A stretch of DNA of 64,000 bases from Alteromonas aquimaris (lineage in GTDB: Bacteria > Pseudomonadota > Gammaproteobacteria > Enterobacterales > Alteromonadaceae). Below are positions 37,146-46,962 of the stretch, piece by piece (the first letter of the stretch is position 1; every line of letters begins with the position of its first letter). The DNA lies in contig NZ_JAPFRD010000005.1 in assembly GCF_026183695.1 (NCBI RefSeq), positions 518,075-582,074 on the forward strand, given 5' to 3'. Made by a program: the position numbers and the translations under genes. The notes beneath the pieces are model-generated. The model did not search any database. It had not been told where the DNA came from and was given only the letters and a program-made list of their open reading frames with translations.

Positions 37146-37171
37146 TTGAAATTGTGAGTAAATAACCCCAC
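37146..37171 (+). promoter_or_regulatory. Probable second sigma-32 promoter, upstream of dnaK
   Basis: TTGAAA (37146-37151), a 14-base spacer and CCCCAC (37166-37171) resemble a heat-shock promoter, ending 44 bases before the dnaK ATG. It would let dnaK be made without grpE. Confidence 0.55.
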
Positions 37172-37214
37172 TCACATTGCAGACTTAAGTACGAATTTAT
37201 TTTGGAGACACGTA

Positions 37215-39140
37215 ATGGGTAAAATCATTGGTATCGATTTAGGTACAACAAATTCATGTGTCGCAGTTCTAGACGGCGACAAACCTCGCGTAATCGAAAA
37301 CGCGGAAGGCGATCGCACAACCCCTTCCATCATTGCTTATACTAATGATGGCGAAACGTTAGTCGGTCAGCCAGCGAAACGTCAGGCGGTGACAAACCCT
37401 AACAACACTTTGTTCGCGATTAAGCGTCTTATTGGTCGTCGCTTTGAAGACAAAGAGGTTCAACGCGATATCGACATTATGCCTTTTACTATTACCAAGG
37501 CAGACAATGGCGATGCGTGGGTAGAAGCGAAAGGTCAAAAAATGGCTCCTCCTCAGGTATCTGCGGAAGTGCTGAAGAAAATGAAGAAAACCGCGGAAGA
37601 CTTCTTAGGTGAAGAAGTGACTGCAGCGGTGATCACTGTTCCTGCGTACTTTAACGATTCTCAGCGTCAGGCTACAAAAGATGCAGGGCGTATTGCTGGA
37701 TTAGAAGTTAAGCGTATTATCAACGAACCCACAGCCGCAGCATTAGCCTACGGTATGGACAAGAAGAAAGGCGATAACGTTATCGCAGTGTATGACTTGG
37801 GTGGTGGTACTTTTGATATCTCAATCATCGAAATTGATGAAGTGGATGGCGAGCACACTTTTGAAGTGTTAGCGACTAACGGTGACACCCACTTGGGTGG
37901 TGAAGACTTCGATAACCGTATGATCACTTACCTTGTTGATGAATTTAAGAAAGATCAGGGTATCGATTTACGTAAAGATCCGCTGGCGATGCAGCGTTTA
38001 AAAGAAGCCGGTGAGAAAGCTAAAATCGAGCTGTCTTCTGCACAGCAAACTGAAGTTAATTTGCCTTACATCACGGCGGACGCTTCTGGTCCTAAACACT
38101 TAGCAATCAAGGTAACCCGCGCCAAGCTGGAGTCGTTGGTTGAAGATATGGTGAAAAACTCACTGGAGCCAGTGAAACAAGCTCTGGCTGATGCAGACCT
38201 GTCAGTAAGCGACATCCACGACATTATTTTGGTGGGTGGACAAACACGTATGCCATTGGTTCAGAAGTACGTAACTGAATTCTTTGGCAAAGAGCCTCGT
38301 AAGGATGTTAACCCTGATGAAGCGGTAGCTGTAGGTGCTGCGATCCAAGGTGGTGTACTGGCGGGTGATGTTAAAGATGTACTGCTTCTTGACGTAACAC
38401 CATTATCGTTGGGTATTGAAACGATGGGCGGCGTGATGACTGCGCTTATCGAAAAGAATACGACTATACCGACGAAAAAATCACAGACATTCTCTACAGC
38501 AGAAGACAATCAGTCTGCGGTAACAGTGCATGTTCTGCAGGGTGAGCGTAAGCAAGCTTCTGGTAACAAATCACTGGGTCAGTTCAATCTTGAAGGTATT
38601 CGTCCGGCGGCACGAGGTGTACCGCAAATTGAAGTAACGTTCGATATTGATGCTGACGGCATATTACACGTATCGGCGAAAGATAAAGATACAGGTAAAG
38701 AGCAGAAAATTACTATTAAAGCGTCTTCTGGTTTAAGTGATGAAGAAGTCGAAAAAATGGTAGCGGATGCGGAAGCTAATAAAGATGCTGATAAGAAGTT
38801 TGAAGAACTTATTCAAACGCGTAACCAGGCTGACGGCATGATCCACGCTACGCGTAAACAGCTCGAAGAAGTGGGTGATGCTCTAAGTGCTGAGGATAAA
38901 GCGCCAATTGAAGCTGCATTATCTGATCTTGAAACGGCTGTTAAAGGCGAAGACAAAGCAGAAATTGAGGCGAAAACTCAGGCATTGGTTGAAGCATCTG
39001 GCAAACTTATGGAAGCCGCGCAGGCAAAAGCTGGACAGCCTGGTGCAGATGCGGGTGCACAGGAAGAAGCAAGCGCTAAAGCTGATGACGACGTTGTTGA
39101 CGCTGAGTTTGAAGAAGTCAAAGACGACGAAAAGAAGTAA
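37215..39140 (+). CDS. dnaK: Chaperone DnaK (Hsp70)
   Basis: 641 residues, full length. ATP-driven chaperone acting with DnaJ and GrpE. The nucleotide domain has [42 protein letters not shown] and [11 protein letters not shown]; the substrate domain follows from about residue 390 ([20 protein letters not shown]). The tail ends in EEVKDDEKK, close to the usual EEVKD-type terminus. Ribosome site GGAG precedes the ATG. Codon use looks like a highly expressed gene. A terminator follows before dnaJ. Confidence 0.98.
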   Translation: MGKIIGIDLGTTNSCVAVLDGDKPRVIENAEGDRTTPSIIAYTNDGETLVGQPAKRQAVTNPNNTLFAIKRLIGRRFEDKEVQRDIDIMPFTITKADNGDAWVEAKGQKMAPPQVSAEVLKKMKKTAEDFLGEEVTAAVITVPAYFNDSQRQATKDAGRIAGLEVKRIINEPTAAALAYGMDKKKGDNVIAVYDLGGGTFDISIIEIDEVDGEHTFEVLATNGDTHLGGEDFDNRMITYLVDEFKKDQGIDLRKDPLAMQRLKEAGEKAKIELSSAQQTEVNLPYITADASGPKHLAIKVTRAKLESLVEDMVKNSLEPVKQALADADLSVSDIHDIILVGGQTRMPLVQKYVTEFFGKEPRKDVNPDEAVAVGAAIQGGVLAGDVKDVLLLDVTPLSLGIETMGGVMTALIEKNTTIPTKKSQTFSTAEDNQSAVTVHVLQGERKQASGNKSLGQFNLEGIRPAARGVPQIEVTFDIDADGILHVSAKDKDTGKEQKITIKASSGLSDEEVEKMVADAEANKDADKKFEELIQTRNQADGMIHATRKQLEEVGDALSAEDKAPIEAALSDLETAVKGEDKAEIEAKTQALVEASGKLMEAAQAKAGQPGADAGAQEEASAKADDDVVDAEFEEVKDDEKK

Positions 39141-39184
39141 GCTGAAAATCGCTCATCAATTTAGTTGATGAGCTGAATCAGTTA

Positions 39185-39220
39185 GGCGCAGCAGGGAATG
39201 CCTTGTTGCGCCTTTGTTTT
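39185..39220 (+). terminator. Terminator-like hairpin between dnaK and dnaJ
   Basis: GGCGCA (39185-39190) pairs with TGCGCC (39207-39212), with additional inner pairing, followed by TTTGTTTT. A second hairpin, CTCATCAA with TTGATGAG, lies just before it. Together they would reduce read-through from dnaK into dnaJ. Confidence 0.65.
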
Positions 39221-39300
39221 GTGAAGCTTTACGACGCCGATGAGCAGTTAAAGTGCATATCCCACACGGATATGAAAAAAAGGGTAGGAAAGTAACCGAT

Positions 39301-40437
39301 ATGTCGAAACGTGATTACTACGAAGTCCTGGGAGTCGAGAAGGGCGCCGGTGAACGCGATATTAAAAAAGCGTACAAAAAACTGGCAATGAAATATCACC
39401 CTGATCGCACGCAGGGTGACAAGTCTCTCGAAGAAAAATTTAAAGAAATCCAGGAAGCGTATGAAATCTTAACGGATCCGAAGAAGCGTGCAGCTTATGA
39501 CCAGTATGGGCATGCTGGTGTTGATCCCAATCGCGGTGGTGGTGGCTACGGTGGCGGGGCTGACTTTGGCGATATTTTCGGTGACGTATTTGGTGATATC
39601 TTTGGTGGGGGGCGAGGTGGCCGCCAGTCACGTGCCCGACAAGGTTCAGATTTACGCTACAACCTGGAATTGTCTCTCGAGGAGGCAGTGCGAGGTAAAG
39701 ATGTAGAAATTCGTGTGCCGACCTTAGTTGAATGTGACTCATGCCATGGTTCAGGCGCAAAAAAAGGTTCGTCACCTACCACCTGTCCAACGTGTCATGG
39801 CAACGGCCAGGTGCAAATGCGTCAGGGCTTCTTTGCAGTCCAACAAACCTGCCCTACCTGTTCTGGTAAAGGCAAAATCATTAGTGATCCCTGCAATAAA
39901 TGCCATGGACATGGTCGCACTGAAAAAACCAAAACACTATCGGTTAAAATTCCGCCGGGTGTTGATACAGGCGATCGTATCCGTCTAAGTGGTGAAGGCG
40001 AGGCCGGAGAAAATGGTGCCCCAGCAGGTGACTTGTATGTTCAGGTCCATGTTAAAGAACATAAAATATTTCAGCGTGACGGTAGCAACCTGTATTGTGA
40101 AGTGCCTCTAAGTTTCACTACTGCTGCGTTAGGTGGTGAACTGCAAGTGCCCACTCTGGACGGCAAAGTGAAACTAAAAGTTAGCCCGGAGACCCAAACA
40201 GGTCGCATGTTCCGTTTACGCGGCAAAGGGGTTAAGTCGGTACGTAGTGGTATTACGGGAGACTTAATGTGCAAAGTAGTTGTTGAAACGCCGGTAAACT
40301 TGTCTGCCAGGCAAAAAGAGTTGCTCAGAGAGTTTGAAGATTCGATGGGCAGCGGAAGTGATAAAGCCAAGCATCGTCCTAAAGAACAAGGTTTTTTTGA
40401 CGGCGTTAAAAAGTTCTTTGATGATCTAACCAATTAG
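39301..40437 (+). CDS. dnaJ: Chaperone DnaJ (Hsp40)
   Basis: 378 residues from ATG 39301 ([12 protein letters not shown]), the family start; the frame extends 16 codons upstream without support. DnaJ delivers clients to DnaK and stimulates its ATPase. The J domain (1-70) has the HPD motif in YHPDRTQGD; a Gly-rich linker ([16 protein letters not shown]) follows; then four zinc motifs [32 protein letters not shown] (about 145-205); and the C-terminal substrate and dimer domains. Confidence 0.97.
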   Translation: MSKRDYYEVLGVEKGAGERDIKKAYKKLAMKYHPDRTQGDKSLEEKFKEIQEAYEILTDPKKRAAYDQYGHAGVDPNRGGGGYGGGADFGDIFGDVFGDIFGGGRGGRQSRARQGSDLRYNLELSLEEAVRGKDVEIRVPTLVECDSCHGSGAKKGSSPTTCPTCHGNGQVQMRQGFFAVQQTCPTCSGKGKIISDPCNKCHGHGRTEKTKTLSVKIPPGVDTGDRIRLSGEGEAGENGAPAGDLYVQVHVKEHKIFQRDGSNLYCEVPLSFTTAALGGELQVPTLDGKVKLKVSPETQTGRMFRLRGKGVKSVRSGITGDLMCKVVVETPVNLSARQKELLREFEDSMGSGSDKAKHRPKEQGFFDGVKKFFDDLTN

Positions 40438-40456
40438 ATCGTTATGAAGTATTTTA

Positions 40457-40480
40457 AAAGCCCTGCTTGCAGGGCTTTTT
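40457..40480 (+). terminator. Intrinsic terminator after dnaJ
   Basis: AAAGCCCTGC and GCAGGGCTTT form a 10-bp stem with a 2-base loop and are followed by further T residues, 20 bases after the dnaJ stop codon. Confidence 0.9.
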
Positions 40481-40611
40481 CATAACTACCGCATCGTTTA
40501 ACTTTTTGTTTATATTCTTCAAAGCCTCGTATCTTTAATAGAATAAAGTCACCATGCGGCTTATCTAGTGATTTCTTTAACTGCGCTAGTCTTTCTCTTT
40601 CTTTCGTCGTT

Positions 40612-40765
40612 TGGAATAGATGTCCGCCTCTATCCCCTTTTCGTCGCTGCTTATTTCCACTTTAAGCGACACTCATTGCGTTCGATTTAAACCCTCTAAA
40701 CCTTCACATAATTGGCTTGTCAAAAGTGTAAAAATCCACGCGCTAAGCGAGCAAGCATCATTACG
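40612..40765. repeat. Interspersed repeat, copy B
   Basis: This is the second copy of the element at 5930-6080. Shared: CCGCCTCTAT (40624), ATTGCGTTCGATTTAAACCC (from 40675), CTAAACCTTCACA, AATTGGCTT, AAGTGTAAAAAT, CCACGCGCT and GAGCAAGCATCA. The core of about 85 bases differs at about ten positions. Here the outer stem is CACTTT with AAAGTG, a different exact pairing from copy A, so pairing seems kept while bases change. No open reading frame spans both copies. Confidence 0.7.
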
Positions 40766-41482
40766 GTTTTGTCTAAAACTAAGCAGGGGATCTTCCAACG
40801 CCATGGCTCCACGAATAACCTGGAACGTGAAATGCAGCGATATCGCGTCATAGAATAAAATTCCTCCTACATCGATAAAAGGAAATTTGGCTGAGCTACC
40901 ACACTCATGCTGCGCTGATTGTAAAGGCTAGATATTGTAAAACCAGGCTGCTATCAATAATGACGGTATGAGAAAGTCATCACCTTTGGATAAGAGGAGC
41001 TAAAGCGAAACGCCCTTACAGGAAGAATGGGTAGGTAAAACGGTATACAGTGAAGTAAGGGCACTCAATCATTGTCAGTATGAGAGGCGTAATGATGTAG
41101 ACTGCGGTGTGGGAGACAGAATGGCGTGCAATCATTTACTTTACTGGTAGACCCCCAATAGCAATCTAATATATTGTTTATTTATATTTTCTCTATTAAG
41201 TATTACTAAATTCTATCGTATATTTCGGTATACCGGCATGGTTAGAGTAATACCATATGGGTTGCTAATTTCGTGTTTTGTGCTTTTTATCCGATTGAAT
41301 CATGGGGGCGATATGTTTTATTCTTTTCTTATAAATATTAAAAGCTTAAATTGATTAAATCTCGTACCGAACTAGCGCTTGTCGATAGTCTTTTTTATGC
41401 GAGTAGTATTGTTTTCCCGATTTAGGTTAACTACGCTTTAGTAGCAATCTCATTCGAGTGAAAGACTAAGGAAATAAATTTT
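40766..41482. other. Long intergenic region without recognisable gene
   Basis: Between the repeat and the phosphodiesterase gene all frames are broken by stops; I see no RNA gene, no hairpin with a T-run and no recognisable fragment. The last 250 bases are AT-rich and probably hold the promoter of the downstream gene. The unusual length after the dnaJ terminator suggests decayed sequence. Confidence 0.45.
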
Positions 41483-44008
41483 GTGAATAGAGCTCAACGT
41501 TGGTCACGGTTGACTTCACTTTTATCAGACGTCGTGCTGACTTTGAATGTGAGTGGTGCTGTAATCGTATCCATGGACGAGCGCATGGAAAGTGGCTCAG
41601 TACTTAGCGGTGTTATGGATAATAAACCAGTAGCGGGCAATATCAAACTATCAAACGATGCGGCAAAATTATGTGCGAGGAGCAATGTTACCGTTGCATT
41701 ATCGGGAGAAATGTTTGCTTGGCCCAGGTCACTCCAACATTTAGCAGTAGCCTGCTCAGTTCATTTCCAAAAGTTATTAACGCACCGCTCTGATGATAGA
41801 TTATATATAATAGTCCTCTCGCCTAGCCCTCTTTCCATACAGCAACAACAGACCCTCATGCATCTAGTCAATAAGTTTAGTGAAATGAACACAAGCCTGG
41901 ATAAAGCCAATGAGGGCGAACTCACATTGCAAAAGAAAGTAGCTGAATTGACCCATACTGGTGGCTGCCAGTATTTTGTAGAAAGTGGGGATTTAATCGT
42001 CACTGATGAGTTCACGAAACTGCTCAATCTGCCGAATGACTCCTATTTTTCCTTGCGGCGAGGTCTACAGTCGCTTGCGTTTGATGACAGAAGAACAGTT
42101 GTCCAAAGAATCAGAAAGCTGTTCCAGACATCACTCCCCGCCGAACATAACTTTAAGGTAGGGGAAGATATTAATGCACGCTGGCTGCGCCTCACCCTCA
42201 CACCACAGGTGGAAAATAATGTAGTAAGCAGTGTAGTGGGGGCGTTGCAGGATATCACTGATGCCTATCAAAGAAGCTCAACTGAGCAAAATTATACTGA
42301 ATACCTTGTCAATATTCTGGATAATTTGAACGATGCCGTTATCACAATAGATGGCTATGGAACCATTATCATGGTCAACCAAACTGTCGAAAAAGTGTTT
42401 GGTTTTCCTCCAGAAACGCTGTTGGGGCAAGATGTTTCCATCATCGTGCCGGAAGAATTTTCAGACATGCCGACGCCTGACATCACCAGTTATTTGAGTA
42501 AGGCAAAATCGCTCTTTTTCGGGCCAAATAAAGAGCTTACCGCGCGCCATAAAAACGGCCATCAATTTCCTATAGAGTTATCGTTGACCGAAGTTATTCT
42601 AGATGGTCAACGCCGTTATATAGGTATAATCAGAGACGTAACGGAACGCAAAGAAGCAATCGATAACATTTTTAAAATTGCTTTTTATGATGATGTCACC
42701 CAATTGGCCAATTTTAAATCGTTTGAAAAAGACGTTCGTAAGCTCATTGTGCAAGCGAGAGTTGCTAAAGCACAGCTGTACTGTTGTATGGTAGATATTG
42801 ACAAATTTGCTCAATACAACTTGCTGTTTGGAAAAGAAACGGGTGACCAGATTCTTAAAATAACGGGGAACCGAATTAAAAAGGTTCTCACAGCTGATTT
42901 TCGCGCATATCGGAAAAGTGCTGATCGGTTTCTCATTTTGCATCTTAGTCCGATAGTTGCCCCAGCCAAAGAAACCAACCAAAAACGGTTAGCCCAGGTT
43001 AATTTAATAGAAGAAATTGAACAAAAACTGTTGCGGGATTTAGCGCAGGACATTTCATTTCAAGGCGATACTCACACATTGCGGTGTTCGCTGTCTTCTG
43101 TGCAAATTGACAGCGAACAATCATCTTTTGAGAAAGTGATTGGGGTGCTCGAATTCGGGCGAAAACGCGCAAAACAAAGCGGTCACATCGGGCCGGTCGC
43201 ATTTGAAAAATCGGCATATGAAGAATATGAACGGCACCAGTATATTACCCAATCTTTTCATCGCGCCCTGGCCGACGATGAATTTTTTATTGTACTACAA
43301 CCTCAATATAACAGAGACGGTGAGCTGATTTGCTCTGAAGTGTTGGTGCGATGGCAGCATGCCGCGATTGGATTGATAAGCCCAGGTGAATTCATTCCGA
43401 TAGCGGAAGAAAGTGAAGCGATTTTAGATATTGGTTATTGGGTGCTAAACGAAGCATGTAAATTACTGGCAGAATGTCATAAAGACAGCCTGTATGTGAA
43501 GCTTGCAGTCAATATCAGTGCACAACAAATTGCCCGGGCAGATTTTGCTGAGCGGCTGATTGCGATTACCTCAAAGTGGGAAGTTGACGCGACTAACCTT
43601 GTGCTTGAACTGACTGAAACAACCCTCGTCGAAAGTATTGACCAGGTTAGACTGCACATCGAGAAGCTGTCAGGAATGGGATTTTCTTTTTCTATTGATG
43701 ATTTTGGTACAGGCTATTCCAGTTTAAGTTATCTCAAATCCTTGCCTATTGCTGAACTGAAGATTGATCGGTTTTTCGTGGATGAAATAACATCGGTGCA
43801 CCAAAATTTCCCCATCGTTAATACCATTATCGAAATGGCTCAAGCTTTGGGATTAAGAACGGTCGCAGAAGGTATCGAAAATGATGTTCAAATGGAATAC
43901 CTTATTCAGCATGGCTGCGATATTTTTCAAGGGTTTCATTTAGGTCGGCCAGTGGTTGAGCAAAAATGGTTGGATTTAGTCAAAGCCTCTTTCATCCATA
44001 GCGACTAA
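41483..44008 (+). CDS. Cyclic di-GMP phosphodiesterase with PAS and degenerate GGDEF domains
   Basis: 841 residues, GTG start after AAGGAA. Order: an unassigned N-terminal sensor region (1-260), a PAS domain (about 270-390, with GIIRDVTERK), a GGDEF domain (about 395-560) whose signature is SADRF (479-483), and an EAL domain (about 590-835). The EAL catalytic set appears complete: EVL (E619), NIS, ELTET, DDFGTGYSS (739-747), LKIDR, AEGIE and FQGFHLGRP. It should therefore degrade c-di-GMP and not make it; the GGDEF may bind GTP as a regulator. No membrane segment is seen. It stands alone between dnaJ and dapB. Confidence 0.88.
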   Translation: MNRAQRWSRLTSLLSDVVLTLNVSGAVIVSMDERMESGSVLSGVMDNKPVAGNIKLSNDAAKLCARSNVTVALSGEMFAWPRSLQHLAVACSVHFQKLLTHRSDDRLYIIVLSPSPLSIQQQQTLMHLVNKFSEMNTSLDKANEGELTLQKKVAELTHTGGCQYFVESGDLIVTDEFTKLLNLPNDSYFSLRRGLQSLAFDDRRTVVQRIRKLFQTSLPAEHNFKVGEDINARWLRLTLTPQVENNVVSSVVGALQDITDAYQRSSTEQNYTEYLVNILDNLNDAVITIDGYGTIIMVNQTVEKVFGFPPETLLGQDVSIIVPEEFSDMPTPDITSYLSKAKSLFFGPNKELTARHKNGHQFPIELSLTEVILDGQRRYIGIIRDVTERKEAIDNIFKIAFYDDVTQLANFKSFEKDVRKLIVQARVAKAQLYCCMVDIDKFAQYNLLFGKETGDQILKITGNRIKKVLTADFRAYRKSADRFLILHLSPIVAPAKETNQKRLAQVNLIEEIEQKLLRDLAQDISFQGDTHTLRCSLSSVQIDSEQSSFEKVIGVLEFGRKRAKQSGHIGPVAFEKSAYEEYERHQYITQSFHRALADDEFFIVLQPQYNRDGELICSEVLVRWQHAAIGLISPGEFIPIAEESEAILDIGYWVLNEACKLLAECHKDSLYVKLAVNISAQQIARADFAERLIAITSKWEVDATNLVLELTETTLVESIDQVRLHIEKLSGMGFSFSIDDFGTGYSSLSYLKSLPIAELKIDRFFVDEITSVHQNFPIVNTIIEMAQALGLRTVAEGIENDVQMEYLIQHGCDIFQGFHLGRPVVEQKWLDLVKASFIHSD

Positions 44009-44740
44009 AGCATGTAAATGGCAAAAATTGATGTATTTAGAATGCGGAATGTCGCACTTCCCCAGGACCGCCTTTTTATTCTGCTCCTTCGGTACATTAG
44101 AGGGCCATTGAGCATCATCTCCTAGAAAGTATTGTGCCATTAAGAGAGTGATAACGGCCAAAACTACGTCTAAAAAGGGAAGGAACTAACCTTAGTTAAC
44201 GCGTAAGCTGAATTGCACGAGCGTGAAAAATTGGCACTCCTGGAAGATTTCACTGGTTGAAAAAAGCGCGCTGAATAACTTATCTAAAGAACGGCAAATA
44301 GAAACCGTTTTGACATCTACCGGTTTTGACATGCAATTCATCAGTGGCAAAGACCGGAATATGAAAGATAATGTGTTCTCTGTGAAAATCTGCTGAAAAC
44401 TATCAAAAATGCGTGTTTCCATAGGATCTCCCTGTGCCTGCGAATACCTTAGCTTTGCTTAAATAGCGTTACTTTACAGACAACTCAAAGCGTCACTGAA
44501 GCAATTAGGTCTCGCACGGTGCCTACTTTAACGGGTATCTCATCACCCAACCAACAATCGTGTTGACAGTCTTCAGACAAAAGTTTTTTTAACGATACCG
44601 GCAAGGTGAGCTTTAGTTATCTGGACTGGCTTACTATGGGATAAATGGAGGCTTGCGGGAAGTAAAGGATTTACTCCTGCAATTAAGAAGTGACATGTTA
44701 CTATTATGCCTCTTTTATTTACTTATCAATGGCAAGCGGA
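44009..44740. other. Long intergenic region with one small unassigned frame
   Basis: No recognisable gene. A GTG at 44223 opens a 57-codon plus-strand frame to 44396 (KNWHSWKISLVEKSALNNLS and on) that reads protein-like but has only a weak ribosome site and no known relatives to me. A GC-rich inverted stretch followed by CTTTTTATT at 44066-44078 might end the phosphodiesterase transcript. The dapB promoter must lie in the last 150 bases. Confidence 0.4.
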
Positions 44741-45547
44741 ATGAAAGTAGGCATCTTTGGCGCAAATGGGCGCATGGGTAGGGTCCTGATTGAAGCACTG
44801 CAGGAATGTGAAAATACTGTACTCACCTTAGCCACAGTTCGCGATGACTCCCCATGGGTGGGGATGAACGTAGGCGACGTGGCAGGAGTTGGCAAACAAA
44901 CTGTAGTCTGTACGGGTATATCAAAAATACGGGGTGATGACGTTCAGGTCATGATTGATTTCACGTTACCCGCTGCTTTTGAACATAATTTAAACTGGTG
45001 TGTGCGAAACAAGATACCACTGGTGCTAGGCACCACCGGCCTTAATGATACTCAGGAGCAACAGCTGCACCATGCCGCAAGCATTATTCCTATCGTATTT
45101 GCCGCAAATTATAGTGTGGGTGTGAATGTTATGCTCTCTTTAGTAAAGCAAGCAGCCAGAGCATTGGGAAACACAGCAGACATTGAAATCAGTGAAGCCC
45201 ATCACCGCTTCAAACAGGATGCGCCGAGTGGAACAGCCATGGCGATAGGCAGAGTCATTGCTGAGACACTTGAACGAAATCTTAATGAGTGTGCCGTGTA
45301 CGGCAGAGAAGGGAAGTCACCTGTGCGTGATCCCAAGACCATTGGTTTTGCAACGGTCAGAGCAGGGGATATTGTAGGTGAACATACGGCCTTGTTTGCT
45401 GATATGGGTGAGCGCCTGGAGATCACCCACAAAGCATCCAGCCGGTTAACCTTCGCCAAAGGGGCCGTGCGTGCGGCCAATTGGCTCGAGCACAAAAAGC
45501 CTGGCCTTTACTCAATGTCTGACGTTCTTGGGTTGGCTGAAAACTGA
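44741..45547 (+). CDS. dapB: 4-hydroxy-tetrahydrodipicolinate reductase
   Basis: 268 residues from ATG 44741 (MKVGIFGANGRMG), matching the family length; the frame is open 17 codons further upstream. It reduces the dihydrodipicolinate precursor with NAD(P)H in lysine and meso-diaminopimelate synthesis in the cytosol. Motifs: nucleotide binding GANGRMG, LGTTGLNDTQ, FAANYSVGVNVM, catalytic EISEAHHRFKQDAPSGTA and FATVRAGDIVGEH. It precedes carAB, as in E. coli. Confidence 0.95.
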   Translation: MKVGIFGANGRMGRVLIEALQECENTVLTLATVRDDSPWVGMNVGDVAGVGKQTVVCTGISKIRGDDVQVMIDFTLPAAFEHNLNWCVRNKIPLVLGTTGLNDTQEQQLHHAASIIPIVFAANYSVGVNVMLSLVKQAARALGNTADIEISEAHHRFKQDAPSGTAMAIGRVIAETLERNLNECAVYGREGKSPVRDPKTIGFATVRAGDIVGEHTALFADMGERLEITHKASSRLTFAKGAVRAANWLEHKKPGLYSMSDVLGLAEN

Positions 45548-45624
45548 ACGATAATTGTTCTTTTTATAGCTCACGCATCGAAATTCGATTCAATTGCTTA
45601 TTTTTAACAAACTTTGAAATCCAA

Positions 45625-45654
45625 TTAGACCTTGTGGATTAAGTCATATATAAT
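45625..45654 (+). promoter_or_regulatory. Probable sigma-70 promoter of carAB
   Basis: TTAGAC (45625-45630), an 18-base spacer and a perfect TATAAT (45649-45654) lie 78 bases after the dapB stop. Transcription from here would give a leader of about 160 bases before carA. Confidence 0.5.
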
Positions 45655-45723
45655 AATCGGAATTTGCCAAATTTTCGCGCTGGTAAGCTGTACAGCGCTA
45701 TTTTATTAGCTGCAAAGTTCTGT

Positions 45724-45760
45724 AAACGGGATGTAACTTCACCATTACCTCCCGTTTTTT
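45724..45760 (+). terminator. Terminator/attenuator hairpin in the carA leader
   Basis: AAACGGGA (45724-45731) pairs with TCCCGTTT (45750-45757); GTAA and TTAC extend the stem inside, and the T-run reaches 45760. It ends 59 bases before the carA start and about 100 bases after the putative TATAAT. An earlier hairpin (GCGCTG with CAGCGC, 45677-45698) could compete with or pause before it. Attenuation of carAB by pyrimidines or arginine is known in other bacteria; here it is inferred. Confidence 0.65.
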
Positions 45761-45819
45761 ATGAGGTTTAAGTTAGATATATGCTTAAACCCTTGATTAT
45801 GATTAATCTGGAGGTTGAC

Positions 45820-46950
45820 TTGGCTAATTCTGCCCTTTTGGTGCTCGAGGATGGGTCGATATTTAAAGGCACTGCGATAGGTGCTGAGGGGATCGCCGTC
45901 GGAGAAGTGGTTTTTAATACTTCAATGACAGGCTATCAAGAAATTCTCACTGACCCCTCCTACGCTGAACAAATCATCACACTCACTTATCCTCATATTG
46001 GTAATACTGGAACAAACTCTGAAGACGTCGAAGCAGATACCATCTGGTCTAAAGGTTTGGTGATTCGCGATTTACCTCTGATTTCCAGTAATTTCCGCAA
46101 CCAACAAAGCTTGACAGATTATCTAAAAGCTAAAAATGTGGTGGGAATTGCTGATATTGACACTCGGCGTTTAACACGCATATTGCGCGACAAGGGTGCA
46201 CAAAATGGTTGCATCATTTGCGCGGATGAGCTGGATGAATCGCTTGCTTTAGAAAAAGCAAAATCATTTCCTGGCCTAAAAGGAATGGACTTGGCCAAAG
46301 AGGTCTGCACCAAAGAGATCAAAACCTGGACTGACGGAACATGGGTGCTGGGTGAGGGATATCAATCGCTAGCCGAAGCTAAGTATCATGTTGTAGCTTA
46401 CGATTATGGAGTTAAACATAATATTTTGCGCATGTTGGTGGAGCGTGGCTGTAAAATCACGCTGGTCCCCGCCCATACCCCAGCAGCGGATGTATTAGCG
46501 ATGAATCCTGATGGTGTTTTTCTTTCCAACGGGCCCGGGGATCCAGAACCGTGTGATTACGCCATCAAGGCCATCCGAGAAATTGTAGAGAAGAATATTC
46601 CCACCTTCGGAATTTGTCTTGGTCACCAACTGCTTGCCCTGGCAAGCGGTGCTAAAACCAGCAAAATGAAGTTTGGCCACCACGGCGCCAATCACCCGGT
46701 GCAAGATCTCAGAAGTCAGAAAGTGATGATCACCAGCCAAAATCATGGTTTTGCGGTAGAAGAAGAGGGCTTGCCAGAGAACCTGGAAATCACCCACATT
46801 TCATTATTCGATAAATCGTTACAAGGCATCCATCGTAAAGATAAACCTGCGTTTAGTTTCCAGGGGCATCCAGAAGCCAGCCCTGGTCCGCAGGAAGCCA
46901 GCGAGCTTTTTGATCATTTTATCGAATTAATTGAACAATCAAAGCAGTAG
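45820..46950 (+). CDS. carA: Carbamoyl-phosphate synthase small (glutaminase) subunit
   Basis: 376 residues from TTG 45820, chosen because GGAGG lies five bases upstream and the product ([12 protein letters not shown]) aligns with family starts; an ATG 13 codons earlier has no such site. The subunit hydrolyses glutamine and passes ammonia to CarB. The N-terminal domain has [20 protein letters not shown]; the class-I amidotransferase domain has nucleophile Cys in [15 protein letters not shown] and the histidine-glutamate pair in [13 protein letters not shown]. carB follows after 12 bases. Confidence 0.97.
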   Translation: MANSALLVLEDGSIFKGTAIGAEGIAVGEVVFNTSMTGYQEILTDPSYAEQIITLTYPHIGNTGTNSEDVEADTIWSKGLVIRDLPLISSNFRNQQSLTDYLKAKNVVGIADIDTRRLTRILRDKGAQNGCIICADELDESLALEKAKSFPGLKGMDLAKEVCTKEIKTWTDGTWVLGEGYQSLAEAKYHVVAYDYGVKHNILRMLVERGCKITLVPAHTPAADVLAMNPDGVFLSNGPGDPEPCDYAIKAIREIVEKNIPTFGICLGHQLLALASGAKTSKMKFGHHGANHPVQDLRSQKVMITSQNHGFAVEEEGLPENLEITHISLFDKSLQGIHRKDKPAFSFQGHPEASPGPQEASELFDHFIELIEQSKQ

Positions 46951-46962
46951 GACACGCCAGCT

